Origin: an uncultured Eubacteriales bacterium
GTDB lineage: Bacteria > Bacillota > Clostridia > Lachnospirales > Lachnospiraceae
NCBI GenBank assembly: GCA_902783795.1
Contig: CACZSO010000310.1
Span: 1 to 10,022 of the forward strand
DNA: 10,022 nucleotides
Reading direction: 5' to 3'
Shown here in pieces: positions 6,746-10,022 of the stretch; position 1 is the stretch's first letter; each line of letters opens with the position of its first letter. The notes beneath the pieces were generated by a model. That model was not told the DNA's origin. It saw only the letters and a list, made by a program, of their open reading frames with translations, and did no database searches. Position numbers and translations under genes: made by a program.

Positions 6746-8287
6746 ATGAAGCAGTTTATGTGTGATGAGAGAACGACCGTTAAGACGAAGGCCGGCCTGG
6801 TCAAAGGATATTTCTTTGACGGCTATTATGTTTTTAAAGGCGTTCACTATGCTGAGGCAGACCGGTATGAGCTGCCTAAGGATGTGGAGCCCTGGGAAGG
6901 GGTTAAGGATGCCACTTCTTTCGGCTTTGTCTGCCCGCTGATGGGAAAAGAGACCCCGTCGGGCGAACTTCTGGTGCCCCATGCCTACTGGCCTCAGGAT
7001 GAGCATTGCCAGAACCTGAATGTCTGGAGCACAGACCTTTGTCCGGAGGCAAAGAAACCGGTCATGGTGTGGCTCCACGGAGGCGGATATTCGGCAGGCT
7101 CTTCCATCGAGCAGGTCTGCTATGACGGGGCGAACATGGCCAGATGCGGCGACGTGGTGGTGGTCACCATCAATCATCGTCTGAACATTTTAGGCTATCT
7201 GGATCTTTCCGAATTCGGTGAAGAATACGCTAATACCGGAAACTTAGGCCATGCCGATATGGTGGCAGCCCTGAAGTGGGTGCACGAAAACATTGCCGCT
7301 TTCGGCGGTGATCCGGAGAATGTGACCATCTTTGGCCAGTCCGGCGGCGGCATGAAAGTCACGGACCTGATGAACATTCCGGCAGCCGATGAGTATTTCC
7401 AGAAAGGCATCTGCATCAGCGGCGCCATCGAACCCGGCATCATGCCCGCAGGCGAGGGCAGCGGAAGACCGTTGGTCGAGGCTATGCTTAAGTATCTGGG
7501 CCTTACAGTGGACCAGGTGGGCGAACTGAAGACACTGCCTTATACGAAGCTGGTGGAAGCTTACCAGGCCGTGGTGCCCGAGATCCAGAAGCAAGGTCTC
7601 TACACCGGCCAGCGTCCCTTTGTGAATGACTGGTTCTTAGGCCGTCTGGAAGAGACCGGGCTTTCAGAGCATGCGAAGAAAGTTCCGCTGATGATCGGTA
7701 CCGTGTTCGGCGAGTTTGCCTTTGCTCCCCAGACCTACGATAAATATGCGCTTTCTGAAGAAGAAGTGAAGAAGATGACTGCGGATAAGTACGGGGATCA
7801 TGCGGAGCGCATGAGCGAGCTGTTTGCAGAAGCTTACCCGGAGAAGCTGCCGGTGGATGTTCTGACGGTGGACGGACTTTTCCGCCGGCCCACGAAGGCT
7901 GTGATCCAGGCAAAAGCGGCCTGTGACGAAAGCCCTACCTATGCTTATCTGTTTGGGTTTGAGTTCCCGGTGGAAGGCGGAAAACTGGCATGGCATTGTT
8001 CTGACTTGCCCTTCTTCTTCCACAACATCGATCTGGTTCCGTCGGCTAACGTACCCGGTGTTTCCGATAAGCTTCAGGAGCAGCTGTTTACGGCTGTCAT
8101 GAATTTCGCGAAGACCGGTGATCCGAACCATGCGGAGATACCCTTCTGGCCGGCATCGAAGCCCGGTGATGAAGCTACCATGATCTTTGACCGTACCTGT
8201 GTGGTCCGGCATAATCATGACGATGAACTTCTGAAAGAGCAGAAGGCCGCTGCTGTGAAATTTGTATTTGGCAATATCCAGCATTAA
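6746..8287 (+). CDS. type-B carboxylesterase/lipase family protein
   Basis: Carboxylesterase of the alpha/beta-hydrolase fold, 513 residues, the usual family length. The oxyanion-hole motif is HGGGYSAG (111-118). The nucleophile elbow is FGQSGGG with Ser199, a variant of GESAG. The acid is Glu323 in VFGEFAF, and the base is His417 in AWHCSDLPFFF, matching the family's H-G-x-E-L-P-F block. It should cleave carboxylic esters, for example acyl groups on imported glycosides. No signal peptide is present, so it acts in the cytoplasm. I chose the ATG at 6746 because GGGAGG (6729-6734) lies 11 bases before it. The frame is open further up to a TTG at 6722, but that codon has no ribosome binding site. 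It is the first gene after the terminator and is followed by a glycosidase gene on the same strand, suggesting a joint role in glycoside use. Confidence 0.93.
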   Translation: MKQFMCDERTTVKTKAGLVKGYFFDGYYVFKGVHYAEADRYELPKDVEPWEGVKDATSFGFVCPLMGKETPSGELLVPHAYWPQDEHCQNLNVWSTDLCPEAKKPVMVWLHGGGYSAGSSIEQVCYDGANMARCGDVVVVTINHRLNILGYLDLSEFGEEYANTGNLGHADMVAALKWVHENIAAFGGDPENVTIFGQSGGGMKVTDLMNIPAADEYFQKGICISGAIEPGIMPAGEGSGRPLVEAMLKYLGLTVDQVGELKTLPYTKLVEAYQAVVPEIQKQGLYTGQRPFVNDWFLGRLEETGLSEHAKKVPLMIGTVFGEFAFAPQTYDKYALSEEEVKKMTADKYGDHAERMSELFAEAYPEKLPVDVLTVDGLFRRPTKAVIQAKAACDESPTYAYLFGFEFPVEGGKLAWHCSDLPFFFHNIDLVPSANVPGVSDKLQEQLFTAVMNFAKTGDPNHAEIPFWPASKPGDEATMIFDRTCVVRHNHDDELLKEQKAAAVKFVFGNIQH

Positions 8288-8292
8288 TGTGA

Positions 8293-8336
8293 TGTGGTAA
8301 GGTCCTCCTTGTGCAGGCAGGGAGGACCTTATCATA
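8293..8336 (+). other. long hairpin between esterase and glycosidase genes, no T-tract
   Basis: An 11-bp perfect stem (8298-8308 TAAGGTCCTCC with 8321-8331 GGAGGACCTTA) encloses a 12-base loop. It extends outward by five more pairs, two of them G-T, to 8293 and 8336. No T-run follows, and none precedes it for the other strand, so it is a poor intrinsic terminator. The left arm lies six bases or more after the esterase stop. It could set different mRNA stability for the two cistrons or cause partial attenuation. Confidence 0.55.
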
Positions 8337-8368
8337 GGGAACCTTCCAGGATAGAAAGGTGAGCATTT

Positions 8369-9907
8369 ATGTATGATTTTTATGAAAAGGTAGAACGCTG
8401 GGGAGTCCAGGAAGTCAGGATCGACGGCCGGTCTGATGGTAATCCTTTTACTGACTATGAACTCAAAGGGGAGTTTAAAGGTGAAAACGAAACGGTTACC
8501 GTCCATGGTTTTTATGACGGGGAGGGCAGCTGGATGGTCCGTTTCATGCCTTCCTATACGGGAAACTACAGCTTCAAGGCCGAGGGCAGTGCCATTGATT
8601 TCACCGCTATCGGCACCTTTGAGGTGACAGAGCCTTCTGCCGGCAACCATGGCCCGGTGGGCGTCAGGAACACTTTCCACTTTGCCTATGCGGACGGAAC
8701 GCCTTATTATCCCAACGGTACGACTGCTTACGTGTGGGAGCTTCAGTCAGATGAACTTCAGGAACAGACATTGAAGACCCTGTCAGAAGGGTATTTCAAT
8801 AAAATACGTTTCTGTGTCTTCCCCAAGCACTATGATTACAACCAGCACGAACCCTGGTCCTATCCTTATGAGGGGACACCCATGGATTCTTCCGTGCTGA
8901 CGCCGGAAAACTTCATGCTCTATAACGGGGATAAGGGCGGCAATGATTTTGATTTCCACCGTTTTAATGTAAAACATTTCCGTCATGTGGAAGAGAGTAT
9001 CCTGGCGCTTCAGAAGCTGGGGATCGAAGCGGATCTGATCCTTATGCATCCCTATGACCGCTGGGGCTTCTCTCTCATGAACCATGAGGAAGATGTTTTC
9101 TATCTCAAATATGCGGCAGCCCGTTTTGCCGCCTACCGGAATGTGTGGTGGTCCTTCGCCAATGAATGGGATCTGATGCCGCAGAAATCCGTGGAAGACT
9201 GGGAAGATTTTGCCGCGGTCATCATGTCAAATGATCCTTATGATCATCTTCGGAACATCCACAACTGTACGAAATTTTATGATCAGACCCGTCCCTGGAT
9301 CACCCACGTCTGTGCCCAGCGGATCGATCTTTATAAGACCACAGAGCTGGTGGATGAGTACAGGCAGGCCTATCAGAAACCCATCATTATGGATGAGATC
9401 GCCTATGAGGGTAATATCCAGCATGGATGGGGCAATATTACCGGTGAGGAGCTGGTAAGACGTTTCTGGGAAGCAGCGGTCCACGGCGGTTACGCCGGTC
9501 ACGGGGAGACGTATCTTTCCGATGACAGGATCCTGTGGTGGTCTCATGGCGGTGTATTAAAAGGCACCTCTCAGAAACGCATCCGTTTTCTTACAAAGAT
9601 CATGGAAGAGACCCCAGGCTGCGGTCTGAAAAAAGTGGATCTAAGCTGGGATGACAGCGTGGCCGTACCGGAAGAAGAGCAGCATGAAAAAGCGTCGGAA
9701 TATAGCTGTTATCTGTTCTATTATGGCTTCTTCCGTCCTTCTTTCAGAGAGTTCTATTACTTCCCGGAAGATGCAGAGTTTGAAGCGGAAGTCATCGATA
9801 CCTGGAACATGACTATTGAAAAACTGCCGGGCACTTTTAAAGGCCCTTACTTCAAGATACCCCTTCCCGGCACACAATACATGGCCATCCGGCTAAGACG
9901 AATCTAA
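8369..9907 (+). CDS. DUF5060/DUF5605-type glycoside hydrolase (clan GH-A fold)
   Basis: A 512-residue putative glycosidase in three parts. Residues 1-88 form an N-terminal beta domain of the DUF5060 type (VERWGVQEVRIDG start and FMPSYTGNYSF, 59-69). Residues 95-415 form a TIM-barrel catalytic domain. Residues 425-512 form a C-terminal beta domain like DUF5605, ending in the typical PYFKIPLP...YMAIRL. The probable acid/base is Glu266 in FANEWD (264-268) at the end of strand 4, and the probable nucleophile is Glu343 in MDEIAYEG (341-348), as in retaining clan GH-A enzymes. GHGET (377-381) and RILWWSHGG (387-395) line the expected cleft. Substrate is not known; relatives are annotated only by domain. 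No signal peptide is present, so it works on short imported glycosides. A GGTGA-like ribosome binding site (8358-8362) precedes the ATG. Its esterase neighbour suggests acylated plant saccharides (inference). Confidence 0.9.
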   Translation: MYDFYEKVERWGVQEVRIDGRSDGNPFTDYELKGEFKGENETVTVHGFYDGEGSWMVRFMPSYTGNYSFKAEGSAIDFTAIGTFEVTEPSAGNHGPVGVRNTFHFAYADGTPYYPNGTTAYVWELQSDELQEQTLKTLSEGYFNKIRFCVFPKHYDYNQHEPWSYPYEGTPMDSSVLTPENFMLYNGDKGGNDFDFHRFNVKHFRHVEESILALQKLGIEADLILMHPYDRWGFSLMNHEEDVFYLKYAAARFAAYRNVWWSFANEWDLMPQKSVEDWEDFAAVIMSNDPYDHLRNIHNCTKFYDQTRPWITHVCAQRIDLYKTTELVDEYRQAYQKPIIMDEIAYEGNIQHGWGNITGEELVRRFWEAAVHGGYAGHGETYLSDDRILWWSHGGVLKGTSQKRIRFLTKIMEETPGCGLKKVDLSWDDSVAVPEEEQHEKASEYSCYLFYYGFFRPSFREFYYFPEDAEFEAEVIDTWNMTIEKLPGTFKGPYFKIPLPGTQYMAIRLRRI

Positions 9908-9948
9908 GCCTTCCCCTTGTCAATTTACATAATAAGGAATACTCGATT

Positions 9949-10022
9949 ATGAAAATAAGACTTGTTTTTTAAGTTTATTATTGGGGTTTTCACTGTGTCT
10001 TATCATTGTACCGAAGACAGCG
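9949..10022 (+). CDS. start of a probable secreted or membrane protein gene with an apparent frameshift, cut by the window edge
   Basis: AAGGAA (9934-9939) lies nine bases before an ATG at 9949, a good initiation site. The frame reads MKIRLVF and then hits TAA at 9970-9972, directly at a run of six T (9965-9970). In the frame that one extra T would give, the reading continues LSLLLGFSLCLII and then VPKTA to the window edge. A basic start, a leucine-rich core and small residues at the end make a convincing signal peptide or membrane anchor. A broken gene, a sequencing error in the T-run and a slippage switch all fit. The product cannot be named from 25 residues. No promoter is visible in the 41 bases before the ATG, so it may be transcribed with the glycosidase. 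Confidence 0.45.

Noticed and set aside
7664..8680. A 338-codon open frame on the - strand across the esterase and glycosidase genes
   Set aside because: It runs across the ends of two well-supported + strand genes, shows no motifs, and has the same antisense composition as the other shadow frames.

Overview
The window reads as an ordinary chromosomal segment of an anaerobic Firmicute, most likely a Lachnospiraceae (Clostridium cluster XIVa) gut bacterium. The support is a base composition near 50 % GC, purine-rich GGAGG-type ribosome binding sites, an oxygen- and NO-detoxifying flavodiiron protein, a small four-cysteine protein of a type common in Lachnospiraceae, and a family-rich glycosidase/esterase pair. 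All recognised genes lie on the + strand and cover almost the whole window. No RNA gene, CRISPR array, insertion sequence or phage gene is visible.

Region 1 (1-727) holds the 3' part of an alpha/beta hydrolase whose start lies upstream of the window.

Region 2 (765-6478) is a closely packed run that ends at a strong intrinsic terminator (6490-6533). Its genes are a 597-residue flavodiiron protein fused to a flavin reductase domain and a compact rubredoxin, a HisC-like PLP aminotransferase, a TagD-like cytidylyltransferase fused to a Gfo/Idh/MocA-type domain, a 58-residue four-cysteine protein (5009-5185), and a PlsC-like acyltransferase carrying a zinc ribbon. The central pair suggests an amine-phosphate made by a PLP enzyme and activated with CTP for a surface polymer or lipid head group. 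The acyltransferase is compatible with a lipid end point. This pathway is inference.

Region 3 (6534-9907) starts after the terminator with a 212-base intergenic stretch that holds a candidate promoter. It encodes a type-B carboxylesterase and a DUF5060/DUF5605-type clan GH-A glycosidase, separated by 81 bases with a long hairpin that lacks a T-tract. Neither has a signal peptide, so they probably de-esterify and hydrolyse imported plant-type glycosides in the cytoplasm.

Region 4 (9908-10022) has a well-placed ribosome binding site and ATG (9949), but the frame stops after seven codons at a T6 run. One extra T would open a convincing signal peptide to the window edge.

The observations most worth a second look are the homopolymer frameshift at 9965-9970, the altered motifs in the cytidylyltransferase/oxidoreductase fusion and its pathway context, the zinc-ribbon acyltransferase, and a 12-bp hairpin inside the first codons of that acyltransferase. 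I did not see a clear multi-gene defence or mobile system.
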